20,766 nucleotides of DNA from DASQHY01 sp035602605 (GTDB lineage: Bacteria; Acidobacteriota; Terriglobia; Acidiferrales; UBA7541). Below, piece by piece: positions 1 to 6,963 of the stretch (the first letter of the stretch is position 1; each line of letters begins with the position of its first letter). Under the pieces are notes generated by a model that made no database searches, had not been told where the DNA came from, and saw only the letters and a program-made list of their open reading frames with translations. The position numbers and the translations under genes were made by a program. The stretch is from positions 1 through 20,766 of the forward strand of contig DATNLZ010000013.1 of assembly GCA_035602605.1 (NCBI GenBank), in the 5' to 3' direction.

Positions 1-1072
1 GGAAGATCCCGACCCAAACCGCCGTTTCAAGCTCGCCTATGAGGCTGGCGTACCTGTTCGTGCCGAAGACCTGGGTCATCATCCTCGCATGCGCTTGTAC
101 GTTGCTTTTAGTTCCGACGGGCTGCGTTGGAAACGCTCGCCTAAGAATCCTGTTGGCCCGTTTCAGGAGATGACTTGCGTTACAAAATTCCGCGGCCTCT
201 ATTACGTGAACGGCCACGTAGAAAGTAATGCGCATTCACTGGTGGGGGGACGGCGCTTAGACACCTTTGTCTCGGAGGATTTTGAACTCTGGTCTCCCTG
301 CTCCGCCTTAGGGTTAGATCGCACACCCGATCTCGCCGGCCCTTCGACCGTAGGCCGCGGCAAAAAGAGCGAGGGGGAACAGATCCATATGGGAGCGGCT
401 CTCTGGAATCGGGGCAATGTACTCATTGGCATTTATGGCCAGTGGCATGGCCATTTCTCCGGAGACCGCAGGCTCGCGGTGATAGATCTGGGTCTTGCCC
501 TGTCACACGACGCTCTGCACTTCTATGAGCCGATTCCCGGATTCCGCTTTATAGAGGCACAGGAGACACCTGAGAGTACCAAAGGTGTTTTCCCGGCTCT
601 AATGCAGGGACAAGGAATGGAGAACTTTGGGAATCAGACGCTCTACTGGTACTCCGTTTTGCCCGTCGGTTCGCCACAGGGGCTGGGCACTGAAAACAGC
701 GGCGTACGAATGGTTACGTGGCAACAAGATCGGCTGGGAATGTTACGACCCTTCCTTCCCGAATCTCCGCGCGCGATCTCCTGTCCCATCCAGGCATCGA
801 AACAGGGAGCCAAGTTGTTTATCAACGCCAGCGGCCTCGGTCAATACAGCTACTTACGTGTCGGCCTGCTCACGGAGGGCTTTCGGCCCATTGCTGGTTA
901 TAGTGATTCGGATGCCGCAAAAATTGGAGAAAGTCACCTGCGCTTCCCGGTGCGGTGGAAGAGCAGCGATGCGCTGCCTGTTTCCGCCGGACCGTTTCGG
1001 ATCGACATACGCTTCGAGGGCGTGCGGCCCGAAGATGCTGCTTTCCACGCAGCCTACGTGACGGCATCATGA
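1..1072 (+). CDS. Glycoside hydrolase-like five-bladed beta-propeller protein (5' end outside window)
   Basis: The frame is open from base 2, so the first in-window ATG (base 89) is probably internal and about 356 residues are visible. The protein reads as a GH32/GH43-type propeller. It has a blade start of the kind 'DPNRRFKLAYE' followed by 'LYVAFSSDGLRWKR', then a series of short strands with aromatic and acidic residues ('VTKFRGLYYVNGH', 'TFVSEDFELW', 'VLIGIYGQWHGH'). Proteins of this type hydrolyse or bind plant-derived glycans and are usually exported, but the N-terminus is missing so no signal peptide can be judged. It lies 167 bases upstream of the aldolase-like gene on the same strand, so it may supply sugar to the sugar-acid genes that follow. 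I cannot assign the catalytic acids with confidence. It could be a non-catalytic propeller. Confidence 0.6.
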   Translation, partial: EDPDPNRRFKLAYEAGVPVRAEDLGHHPRMRLYVAFSSDGLRWKRSPKNPVGPFQEMTCVTKFRGLYYVNGHVESNAHSLVGGRRLDTFVSEDFELWSPCSALGLDRTPDLAGPSTVGRGKKSEGEQIHMGAALWNRGNVLIGIYGQWHGHFSGDRRLAVIDLGLALSHDALHFYEPIPGFRFIEAQETPESTKGVFPALMQGQGMENFGNQTLYWYSVLPVGSPQGLGTENSGVRMVTWQQDRLGMLRPFLPESPRAISCPIQASKQGAKLFINASGLGQYSYLRVGLLTEGFRPIAGYSDSDAAKIGESHLRFPVRWKSSDALPVSAGPFRIDIRFEGVRPEDAAFHAAYVTAS

Positions 1073-1239
1073 GATCCGTTGATGGCAAGAATCACACTTC
1101 GGATCTCATCGGTGTGCCGTCGCTAGTCCTATCCTCCAACTATCGGTGAACTGGCGCCGGAGGGAGCCCCGCAATCATTCTTACCGCTCGCGGCTGGTTG
1201 CGGTTGGTTTATCAGTTCAGATCAAATTGGGAGGGTTTT

Positions 1240-2001
1240 ATGGCACAAGTTTCCGTCAGTGTAAAGCACATCCCGTCAAACGCATTTAAGACCCTGAGAA
1301 ACTACGATTCAGCGACGGTTGCTAACGTCATTGAACTGTTCCAGGTTCGTCCGAGTACGGCTGGCCATGTGCGCGGCTCTGTTCGGGCAGTCTATCCGGA
1401 GCTTCCGCCGGTAGTAGGTTATGCGACGACTGCAACTTTTCGGGCGGCCTACCCCTCGGATGACCCAAATGTTTATGTGAAGTTCCCCGAGCAGCTAAAG
1501 GAAATGGGCGCACTCCCGGAGCCAAGGATCGCGGTTATCCAGGATCTGGATGACCCGCCGATGGCAGCGACTCTGGGAGAGGTTATGTGTAGGGCCTACA
1601 AGCGATTTGGTTGCGCAGCGATAATCACCAGCGGCGGAGCCCGGGACATCTTGGCCGTTCGTCAGTTGAATTTTCCTGTGTTCGCATCGTCAATCATCGT
1701 GTCCCATGGTTACTGTCGGATCGAGGATATACACACTCCCGTATGGATATGTGGTCTCACCGTGCGCCCGGGCGACATCCTACACGCGGATGCGAATGGT
1801 GTGGTACTGATTCCCAATGATATTGTAGAGCAAGTGGCAGGCGCATGTGAGGAGTTTGTCGCGGTCGAAAAAGTGGTTATGGAATACTTGGAGGGCAAGG
1901 ATGCGACACCTGAAGGTTACCTTCAGGCTGAGAAGCTTGCCGCGAAGCAATTTGACCAGCTCTCCGCGAGGTTGCGAAAGCAGCTCAAAGCCGTTAGGTA
2001 G
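1240..2001 (+). CDS. RraA-family aldolase/regulator-like protein
   Basis: The start at 1240 is chosen because GGGAGGG lies just upstream of the ATG; an in-frame start at 1198 has no such site. The 253-residue product carries the RraA-fold signature: 'GGARD' (R135, D136), then 'FPVFAS', then 'VRPGDILHADANGVVLIP' (D179, D184). Known members are class II metal-dependent 4-hydroxy-4-methyl-2-oxoglutarate or oxaloacetate/keto-acid aldolases, or RNase E inhibitors. The Arg-Asp pair that binds substrate and metal in aldolase members is present. The next genes encode a sugar-acid dehydratase and a lactonase, so cleavage of a 2-keto-3-deoxy sugar acid to pyruvate and an aldehyde is the most economical role. 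That substrate is inference. The family is often misannotated as demethylmenaquinone methyltransferase. Confidence 0.85.
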   Translation: MAQVSVSVKHIPSNAFKTLRNYDSATVANVIELFQVRPSTAGHVRGSVRAVYPELPPVVGYATTATFRAAYPSDDPNVYVKFPEQLKEMGALPEPRIAVIQDLDDPPMAATLGEVMCRAYKRFGCAAIITSGGARDILAVRQLNFPVFASSIIVSHGYCRIEDIHTPVWICGLTVRPGDILHADANGVVLIPNDIVEQVAGACEEFVAVEKVVMEYLEGKDATPEGYLQAEKLAAKQFDQLSARLRKQLKAVR

Positions 2002-2577
2002 CAGCTCATTAATACGTCAGTGCACCGATCAGGGTTTAAGTACTGTACCGATGAGGACCAGCACGTGGTCAGGGTTACAGCGCTGGGGAATGGCTTGACA
2101 GCACTAGTTTGGTTCGATCGGTTTGACTATTACGGAGTCAAACCTGACCACCAGATCGGAGCTGCGGAAGCCCGTCGACAAACACCAACGTGCGATGAAA
2201 TTGCCGAGTTCAGAGTCACAGCCGATTACGGAGACCTGTGCGGTGAGGGCCGGTTTGGGATCCGGATTCAACCAGCCTTTATAGGTCGGACTGCGTGGGG
2301 CAGAAGTAGTTCTATCGATTTCATCAACCTTCCGGCAAGCACGGAGTCCTGTGGATGTCTTCCACGACCGCGTGGCCTCAAGCGCGATGGACCGGGGAGC
2401 CACACTTGGTCGGTTCCTCAGACTAACCAACGAGCTACGAAAATTGGTGCAGTCGGGGAGGCGGCCCGGCAGCCTTGAGTTTCAAGTAGATAGCCCTTCG
2501 GAATAGGTCATGACGGTGACGCCGAAGGCAGGACATTCACGATCGTTATAGAGGGCGGCTAGACAGCATACTTCATC
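2002..2577. other. 576-base gap without a recognisable gene
   Basis: Both strands contain open frames here (for example + 2020-2478 and - 2104-2430), but neither translation shows a recognisable domain, a ribosome binding site or ordinary amino-acid composition. The clearest structure is a 9-bp palindrome at 2120-2144. The stretch separates the aldolase gene from the dehydratase gene. It may be a long regulatory region or a decayed gene. Confidence 0.4.
2120..2144. promoter_or_regulatory. Perfect 9-bp inverted repeat, operator-like
   Basis: GGTTTGACT and AGTCAAACC form a perfect stem around a 7-base spacer (attacgg). There is no T tract on either side, so it does not look like an intrinsic terminator. 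It lies about 120 bases after the aldolase gene and about 430 bases before the dehydratase gene. A dimeric repressor operator or an RNA hairpin are both possible. Confidence 0.4.
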
Positions 2578-3741
2578 ATGAAAATAGCAAAGCTTGAGTT
2601 CCTTCCCGTAAGCATCCCGTACACGCACCGAGAGGTGAGTTCGTTGGTCAATCGAGATGGCGTTACAGACATTGTTGTGAAGGCCACAACGGACAATGGA
2701 GTAGTGGGGTGGGGCGAGAGCTGTAGCGGCGCGGATGTGAAATCGGTCTTGGAGGCGCTCAGAGCGATGGTTCCATTCGTCGTCGGCCGTGATCCCTGGG
2801 AAAGCGAACAGATACGTCAGGAATTGTGGCATCGCGGAATCTGGGCGTGGCGCCAGCACACCGCGTGTTTTGCGTATCCAGGGATCGACATGGCTCTTTG
2901 GGATATCTGCGGGAAAGCGTGTGGTCAACCGCTTTATAGGCTGTTCGGCGGAAAGGTTCGAGAGCGGGCGAATTACTTTTACTACTGTTCCCAGGGAACG
3001 AACGAACAGATTTCCAAGCAGGCGCTTTGTGGGGTGGAGAAGGGATTTCAAGTGTTTTATCTAAAGGTCGGCATAAATATCGATGCCGAACTCCAAATGG
3101 TTCGGACTTTACGTAAGACGATCGGCCCGAAAGCAAAGATCCGGCTCGACGCGAATGGAGCCTGGAAAGTTAATGAAGCTCTGCGGAATCTGGCCCGGCT
3201 GGATGAATTCGGAATCGATTTTATCGAACAGCCGGTCGTTCAAGATCCGATCACAGGCATGCAGGAAGTCCGCAGGCGCTGCAATATCGCGGTTTCAGCC
3301 AATGAAGGTACCTGGACCGTTGCGGACGCGTTTAGACAAATAACCGCCCGGACCGCAGATGTGTACTGTTTCAGCCCTTACTTCACTGGCTCACTGGCGC
3401 AATTCCAACGGCTGGCCTGGCTGGTGCACTTTGAAGGCCTACAGATCTGCCGCCACACTCACGGCGAACTTGGAATAGCCGCAACAGCGTTTCACCACAT
3501 TCTGCTCACTCTTCCAAACATTGTCGATGGGAATCAGCAGACTGCCCACATGATGACTGACGACATCGTTGTAGATACGATCCCCATTACGAACGCGCCG
3601 GATTGGGGTCTACCCGGCGGATGTGGAATCGGAGTGGATGTGGATGAGGCAAAGCTCATGAAGTATCACGAACTGTATCTTAAGCGTGGGCAGTTTACTC
3701 CTTATGATTCAACGCTAATCGGAACTGAGCTGTACCCATAA
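2578..3741 (+). CDS. Enolase-superfamily (mandelate racemase/muconate lactonizing enzyme-like) sugar-acid dehydratase
   Basis: The 387-residue product has the full enolase-superfamily layout. An N-terminal capping domain covers about residues 1-125. It is followed by a TIM-barrel with the catalytic Lys in 'FYLKVG' (K163), metal ligands D191 ('RLDANGAW'), E217 ('FIEQP') and E243 ('SANEG'), an Asp at 261, and a C-terminal 'CRHTHGELG' supplying a likely general-base His (293 or 295). The first Lys of the usual KxK is a Tyr, which points to a single Lys base plus a His, as in several acid-sugar dehydratases. The likely reaction is loss of water from an aldonate to give a 2-keto-3-deoxy acid; the sugar cannot be named. 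The neighbouring lactonase and aldolase-like genes fit the steps before and after. No strong Shine-Dalgarno sequence precedes the ATG. Confidence 0.88.
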   Translation: MKIAKLEFLPVSIPYTHREVSSLVNRDGVTDIVVKATTDNGVVGWGESCSGADVKSVLEALRAMVPFVVGRDPWESEQIRQELWHRGIWAWRQHTACFAYPGIDMALWDICGKACGQPLYRLFGGKVRERANYFYYCSQGTNEQISKQALCGVEKGFQVFYLKVGINIDAELQMVRTLRKTIGPKAKIRLDANGAWKVNEALRNLARLDEFGIDFIEQPVVQDPITGMQEVRRRCNIAVSANEGTWTVADAFRQITARTADVYCFSPYFTGSLAQFQRLAWLVHFEGLQICRHTHGELGIAATAFHHILLTLPNIVDGNQQTAHMMTDDIVVDTIPITNAPDWGLPGGCGIGVDVDEAKLMKYHELYLKRGQFTPYDSTLIGTELYP

Positions 3742-3761
3742 ATGAGTTGACTGTAGCAATT

Positions 3762-3791
3762 CCGGACTCCTGAGTGCAGGGGGAGTTCTGG
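3762..3791 (+). terminator. Hairpin just after the dehydratase gene, no T tract
   Basis: Bases 3762-3770 pair with 3782-3791 over nine positions, with one bulged T (3786) and one G-T pair, around an 11-base loop. It starts 20 bases after the dehydratase stop. No run of T follows, so factor-independent termination is doubtful. It could instead be an RNA processing or attenuation hairpin ahead of the lactonase gene. Confidence 0.25.
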
Positions 3792-3839
3792 TCATCTGGC
3801 CGAATCTGGCTTTGGCTAGTCTTGCTAGAAAAGAACACA

Positions 3840-4787
3840 ATGTCTACCTGTTCCATCGTTTGCGACGACACCAATCTTTGTGGCGAAGCTCCACTCTGGG
3901 ACGCAGCGAACCAGGCGCTCTACTGGAGCGATTGTGTCGGCCGCAAATTCTACAGTTATGACGCGAAAACTAAACGAAGAGCACTTGTTCTGGCAGATTT
4001 CGAGGTAAACGGTTGCGCCCTCGATCAATCCGGAGGATTCGTTTTTTCGAACAATTCCGGTGTTTGGTTTTGGAACAAAACAGATAGGCCGGTGCTAGTT
4101 GCCAGCGAAGTTGGGGAAGAGAAGTTGCAGTTGAACGACTGCATTGCAGATCCAGATGGGCGTGTTCTCGCGGGGTCGTCGTTCTATAGTCCCAGTGACA
4201 AATATCCTTTCGGCAAGCTTTTCTGCGTGCAAACCGACGGGGCGATTCAGATATTGGATGAAGGTTTTCACCTCGCCAATGGACTTGGATTTTCGCCCGA
4301 CGGGAGGACTTTGTACTTCACCGATTCGGTGGCCCGTTTAATCTATGCGTACACTTACGACCGAGTCATCGGACGCACGAGCGGTCGCCGAACTTTCGTC
4401 AGGGTCGACAGCAATGCGGGGCTGCCTGACGGACTGACGGTAGATGCCGAAGGCTTTGTGTGGTCAGCGGAATGGTATGGTAGCTGCATTTCGCGATACG
4501 ATCCCGATGGCAGGTTAGAACGTCGACTTTACGTTCCCGCAAAACAGGTTTCTTCGCTGATGTTTGGGGGCCCAGACCTGCGGGATATTTTCGTCACGTC
4601 CGCTGCGAAATCGGAACCGATGCCGGTGATGCCGCCTGGTTATGATCCCGATTCGGGCTACTTCGGAGGCGGTCTATTTCATATGAATGTGGGCATTCAA
4701 GGTCGTCCTGAGTACAAAACGAGACTAGAATTGGGCATTCCACTGTGGTCCGCAAAAAATCCATCCGAGCCGTCTTGCTCCAAGTAA
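3840..4787 (+). CDS. SMP-30/gluconolactonase/LRE-like sugar lactonase
   Basis: The ATG at 3840 gives a 316-residue protein that begins at the usual family position, shortly before 'GEAPLWD'. The frame also opens upstream at 3774, but that extension is Trp/Leu-rich and unlike the family. The expected divalent-metal ligands are visible: E16 ('GEAP'), N99 ('LNDC'), N147 ('ANGLGFSPDG') and D197 ('PDGLTVD'), matching the Glu/Asn/Asn/Asp arrangement of SMP-30 six-bladed propellers. These enzymes hydrolyse aldonolactones to free sugar acids. The gene follows the dehydratase by 98 bases on the same strand, so it would make that enzyme's substrate. No signal peptide is seen, so a cytoplasmic location is expected. 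Confidence 0.88.
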   Translation: MSTCSIVCDDTNLCGEAPLWDAANQALYWSDCVGRKFYSYDAKTKRRALVLADFEVNGCALDQSGGFVFSNNSGVWFWNKTDRPVLVASEVGEEKLQLNDCIADPDGRVLAGSSFYSPSDKYPFGKLFCVQTDGAIQILDEGFHLANGLGFSPDGRTLYFTDSVARLIYAYTYDRVIGRTSGRRTFVRVDSNAGLPDGLTVDAEGFVWSAEWYGSCISRYDPDGRLERRLYVPAKQVSSLMFGGPDLRDIFVTSAAKSEPMPVMPPGYDPDSGYFGGGLFHMNVGIQGRPEYKTRLELGIPLWSAKNPSEPSCSK

Positions 4788-5173
4788 CATTGTTATTTCT
4801 TGCTAGAAAGCTCTCCTAAGGGTGTCATATCGGACGGCATTTTGGCGAACCACAACAGGGCGAGATGGTCGAAACGAAGGCGGGAGATCGAAATGGAAGG
4901 TAACGTAGCGTGAAGTTTATTGGGATGCGCCAAAACATCGTCACGCGGCGCATCCCGAGGCGTGCAAACAGTGCCGCTGATGGGAGCACGACAAGAGCAA
5001 TTAGAAGCGGATGTTCGGAGGACTTGACCGGACCACAATCCGACGCAATACCTACACGGGAGTACACGGAAGAGCCCGTGGAAATAATCCCTTCCAAATC
5101 AAAAGAAAGAATGGTGGAGGCGGGGAGAGTAGAACCCAACGCCGAAAACAAATTGATATTAAGAGAGAGAAAG
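4788..5173. other. Gap at the left edge of the degraded mobile region
   Basis: No convincing gene is present. The only item I can place is a 35-base remnant of an ssrA 3' end at 5112-5146. A + strand frame at 4910-5230 reads through this remnant and the start of the long repeat and is best regarded as spurious. Confidence 0.4.
5112..5146 (-). pseudogene. ssrA: Remnant of tmRNA (ssrA) 3' end, probable old attachment site
   Basis: On the minus strand this stretch aligns without gaps to the bacterial tmRNA 3' end (T-arm, acceptor strand and CCA). By my hand alignment 27 of 35 positions agree with the consensus I remember. The agreement includes an unbroken run of twelve at the end (CCGCCTCCACCA) and 'GGGTTC' at the T-loop. 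The T-stem itself is mutated, and no tmRNA body, tag reading frame or 5' acceptor end is seen nearby. Genomic islands often integrate at ssrA and leave such a 3' copy. The consensus is from memory, so chance similarity remains possible. Confidence 0.5.
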
Positions 5174-5321
5174 CAAAACGACGCGGAAACTCTTTCGAAT
5201 TCCCGGGCCGTCGCATTTTCAGGGTTTTGAATTACGCCACGAGTCGCTTCTCCGATTGCAGAAAAGCAAGCCGAGATCGTTCTTCCGGTCGTGCTCGAAT
5301 CAAGTTCATTTTTCGGAGTGT

Positions 5322-5339
5322 TTGTCCAAACTTGGACAA
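5322..5339. promoter_or_regulatory. Perfect 8-bp palindrome inside the long repeat
   Basis: TTGTCCAA-AC-TTGGACAA is a perfect inverted repeat with a 2-base centre. It is identical in the second copy at 10129-10146. Its conservation and length fit an operator or recombination-protein site. Confidence 0.45.
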
Positions 5340-5355
5340 CGTATCCTTATTATCT

Positions 5356-5376
5356 GTAGCCCAATGAGTAGCCCAA
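5356..5376. repeat. Paired 9-base direct repeats, integrase arm-site-like
   Basis: GTAGCCCAA occurs twice, separated by TGA, and is conserved in the second repeat copy. Short direct repeats near a tRNA-derived core are the usual look of tyrosine-integrase arm sites. No integrase gene is in the window, so this is a suggestion from layout only. Confidence 0.35.
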
Positions 5377-5441
5377 CTAGCAGAGGGGTTTGCACTCTTA
5401 AGAGACGCCGATTCAACGGCTTAGGTGAGTTGAAGACGTGT

Positions 5442-5479
5442 TTGCAAAGCAGGTGCTCTCCCAGCTGAGCTACACGCCC
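5442..5479 (-). pseudogene. tRNA-Ala (TGC) 5' half, truncated in the anticodon loop
   Basis: Read on the minus strand, it gives the acceptor 5' strand GGGCGTG, TA, a D-arm (GCTC, AGCTGGGA loop, GAGC), an anticodon 5' strand CCTGC and the loop TTTGCAA with anticodon TGC. The next bases do not pair back to the anticodon stem, and no T-arm or matching acceptor 3' strand follows, so the tRNA cannot fold completely. The break at the anticodon loop is a common crossover point for tRNA-targeting integrases. Confidence 0.65.
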
Positions 5480-5553
5480 ATCCTTGTAACCACTTAATTC
5501 TAAAACATTTTCGAGCGCAGCGCACTCCCATTCACATAAAAACAGAGCACTTT

Positions 5554-5592
5554 CTGTCTAGGCAGGTGCTCTCCCAACTGAGCTATCCGCCC
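5554..5592 (-). pseudogene. tRNA-Val-like (GAC) 5' half, truncated in the anticodon loop
   Basis: The minus strand gives GGGCGGA, TA, a D-arm (GCTC, AGTTGGGA, GAGC), then an anticodon 5' strand and loop with GAC. The 3' stem, T-arm and acceptor 3' strand are absent. It lies 74 bases upstream (minus-strand sense) of the tRNA-Ala half and stops at nearly the same structural position. Identity as Val rests on the anticodon and the general look of the 5' half. Confidence 0.5.
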
Positions 5593-5667
5593 GCGCGGAG
5601 TAACCGTTTCTGCCGGCACATTTGAAGGCGTTTCGAATTGACGGTATGCGCGTTCACCAGGTGCAGT

Positions 5668-5692
5668 GTTGCTTCCGGCAGTCGGAAGCAAC
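5668..5692. other. Perfect 10-bp hairpin in right part of repeat A
   Basis: GTTGCTTCCG and CGGAAGCAAC pair perfectly around GCAGT. The same hairpin is intact at 7706-7730 in the separated right part. No T tract follows on either strand, so a terminator is not supported. Confidence 0.5.
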
Positions 5693-5742
5693 AGTCTTAA
5701 CTAGGAGCTTGGAAGCGAATAGCCTCGGAGCGCCGAAGAAAA

Positions 5743-6149
5743 TCAATCCTTACCCGTGCTCACTGCTCTTCGACCTTCCCGGCTCTTTCTGACCTCTTCC
5801 GCACACTCCTTGAAAACGTCGTGCCCAAACTTACGATTGGCAGCAGCAGCACTAACTTCGTCATAACTATCAACATACGAGCGCAAGGTTTTGGACACAA
5901 TGCAGAGAGCGACAGTGTGCATCTCTATGCCGTACTTCTCTTTCAACAGGTGACCGTACTCAGAACGCCAGATTGGCCATAGGCCAGTATCTTGTAATGT
6001 TCGTGCCGCACGTCGAAGCGTGCCGCCATTCGACCCCGCACCGGGGCCGCGACAGACCATGCTTCGACTAGGGCGACAAGCAGCGCAATGAACCCGATGA
6101 CTGCGCTAAGTTTCTTGTGGTTCATCACAAAAGCTCTCATCCTCCTCAT
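5743..6149 (-). pseudogene. Small membrane-anchored hypothetical gene broken by a frameshift
   Basis: Two overlapping minus-strand frames make one sensible protein. The first supplies an N-terminal stretch with one membrane segment ('LSAVIGFIALLVALVEAW') and 'ARFDVRHEHYKILAYG'. The second continues with 'WRSEYGHLLKEKYGIE', 'VSYVDSYDEVS'-like sequence (here RSYVDSYDEVS) and 'NRKFGHDVFKECAEE'. Joining them needs a one-base insertion around 5968-5976. I believe I recognise the C-terminal pattern from uncharacterised proteins of soil bacteria, but I cannot name a function. The start is uncertain: ATGs at 6149, 6140 and 6125 surround a GAGGAGG, and 6125 leaves the more usual order of ribosome site then start. 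A sequencing error instead of a true frameshift is possible. Confidence 0.6.
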
Positions 6150-6325
6150 TACCACTTGCCACGACTGGCGCAAAAATCTACCACTTGTAGTCCTCCTTGT
6201 TTTCATTCCAACACTTAGAACGCACATGACGGAGAATCTTGCAGCCTCTTGCACCATCCACTTGGACGTATAACGCGCAAATCGTACAAGTGAAATCTGC
6301 TCAAATCCCAATGTGTGGAGAAGTA

Positions 6326-6395
6326 GGTTTTGATGCGCTGAGTTCAGCTCTTTTACACCATGCGCTCCTCCCTTGACCTATACATTCAACTAATC
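6326..6395. repeat. 70-base direct repeat, copy 1
   Basis: It matches 6841-6910 at roughly nine positions in ten, with two compensating single-base indels. It contains the near-palindrome GCTGAGTTCAGC. It ends 23 bases before the membrane-protein gene at 6419. Together with copy 2 it brackets that gene. Confidence 0.7.
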
Positions 6396-6418
6396 AGGCC
6401 CTTGGTATATCCTAACGA

Positions 6419-6805
6419 ATGATGCGCGACTCTAAGCGGCCCAAAGGACTCACGGAAACATCGATACTCATGTCAATTACCAATGCTATGGGCTGGGCAA
6501 TAATCGACTGGTCCAAGCCCAACGCGCGCGTCACATTCGTCATTTTCACAATACTCATTGTTATCGGATACCTCGTGCTTTGGTTTTACTGGGAAGGTCG
6601 GAATTGGGCGAGGATACTCGTTCTGCTCACGTCGCCTCTTGCCCTTTACAATCTGCGTTACTTTTTCCGAGTCGGAATAATCGAGCGGGTGATGATTGGG
6701 TCGGAAGCCGCCCTTGCCGTGTTTCTATTATTTTGGCTAAATAACTCCAATATTAAGTCGTTTTTCGGTGCTGCAAATAAAAAAGAAAAACCCATCAACT
6801 CCTGA
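6419..6805 (+). CDS. Small integral membrane protein, function unknown
   Basis: The 128-residue product has three or four hydrophobic segments: about residues 40-56 ('VTFVIFTILIVIGYLVLWFYW'-type stretch), 66-80 and 95-110. A short charged N-terminus and a Lys-rich C-terminus ('NKKEKP') make insertion in the inner membrane likely. There are two adjacent ATGs (6419 and 6422) and a later one at about 6470; no strong ribosome site is visible. The gene sits between two copies of a 70-base direct repeat and is on the opposite strand to the frameshifted gene at its left. No family assigned. Confidence 0.6.
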   Translation: MMRDSKRPKGLTETSILMSITNAMGWAIIDWSKPNARVTFVIFTILIVIGYLVLWFYWEGRNWARILVLLTSPLALYNLRYFFRVGIIERVMIGSEAALAVFLLFWLNNSNIKSFFGAANKKEKPINS

Positions 6806-6840
6806 TTTACCGCATTATAAAAGGGCGCCCTTTTGGAGTC

Positions 6841-6910
6841 GGTTTTGATGCGCTGAGTTCAGCTTTTTTACGCCATGCGCTCCTCGCTGACTTATACATT
6901 CGAACTAATC
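6841..6910. repeat. 70-base direct repeat, copy 2
   Basis: This is the second copy of the repeat at 6326-6395. It stands about 50 bases before the start of the next small gene, the same general position copy 1 has relative to its own gene. A CCCTGC/GCAGGG hairpin follows at 6919-6934. Confidence 0.7.
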
Positions 6911-6963
6911 GGGAGTTACCCTGCCGCTGCAGGGCTGGGAGAATTTTGGTAGGCTCTTCAGCT

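Larger units (their letters stand above)
5174..5700. repeat. Long repeat, complete copy (A)
   Basis: The left part (5174-5574) recurs at 9981-10384 with about 95% identity and one 3-base insertion. The right part (5571-5700) recurs at 7609-7738 with two compensating single-base indels. Only this copy has both parts joined. It contains two tRNA 5' halves on the minus strand, a perfect palindrome (5322-5339), a pair of 9-base direct repeats (5356-5376) and a 10-bp hairpin (5668-5692). No recombinase gene is present in it. The architecture resembles an attachment site of an integrative element, which is inference. Confidence 0.75.

Noticed and set aside
2020..2478. 152-residue + frame and 108-residue - frame in the gap between aldolase and dehydratase
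   Set aside because: They overlap on opposite strands, have no ribosome site and no recognisable domain; the + frame also reads through the palindrome.
4910..5367. Two overlapping + frames of 106 and 118 residues
   Set aside because: They read through the ssrA remnant and into the long repeat ('MVEAGRVEP' is the familiar spurious translation of a tRNA or tmRNA 3' end); composition is very Arg/Ser-rich.
5668..5692. Rho-independent terminator
   Set aside because: The hairpin is perfect, but no T tract follows on either strand in either copy.
6326..6910. Integron gene cassettes with attC sites
   Set aside because: Paired GTTRRRY and RYYYAAC core sites in the expected places are not found, and no integron integrase is in the window.
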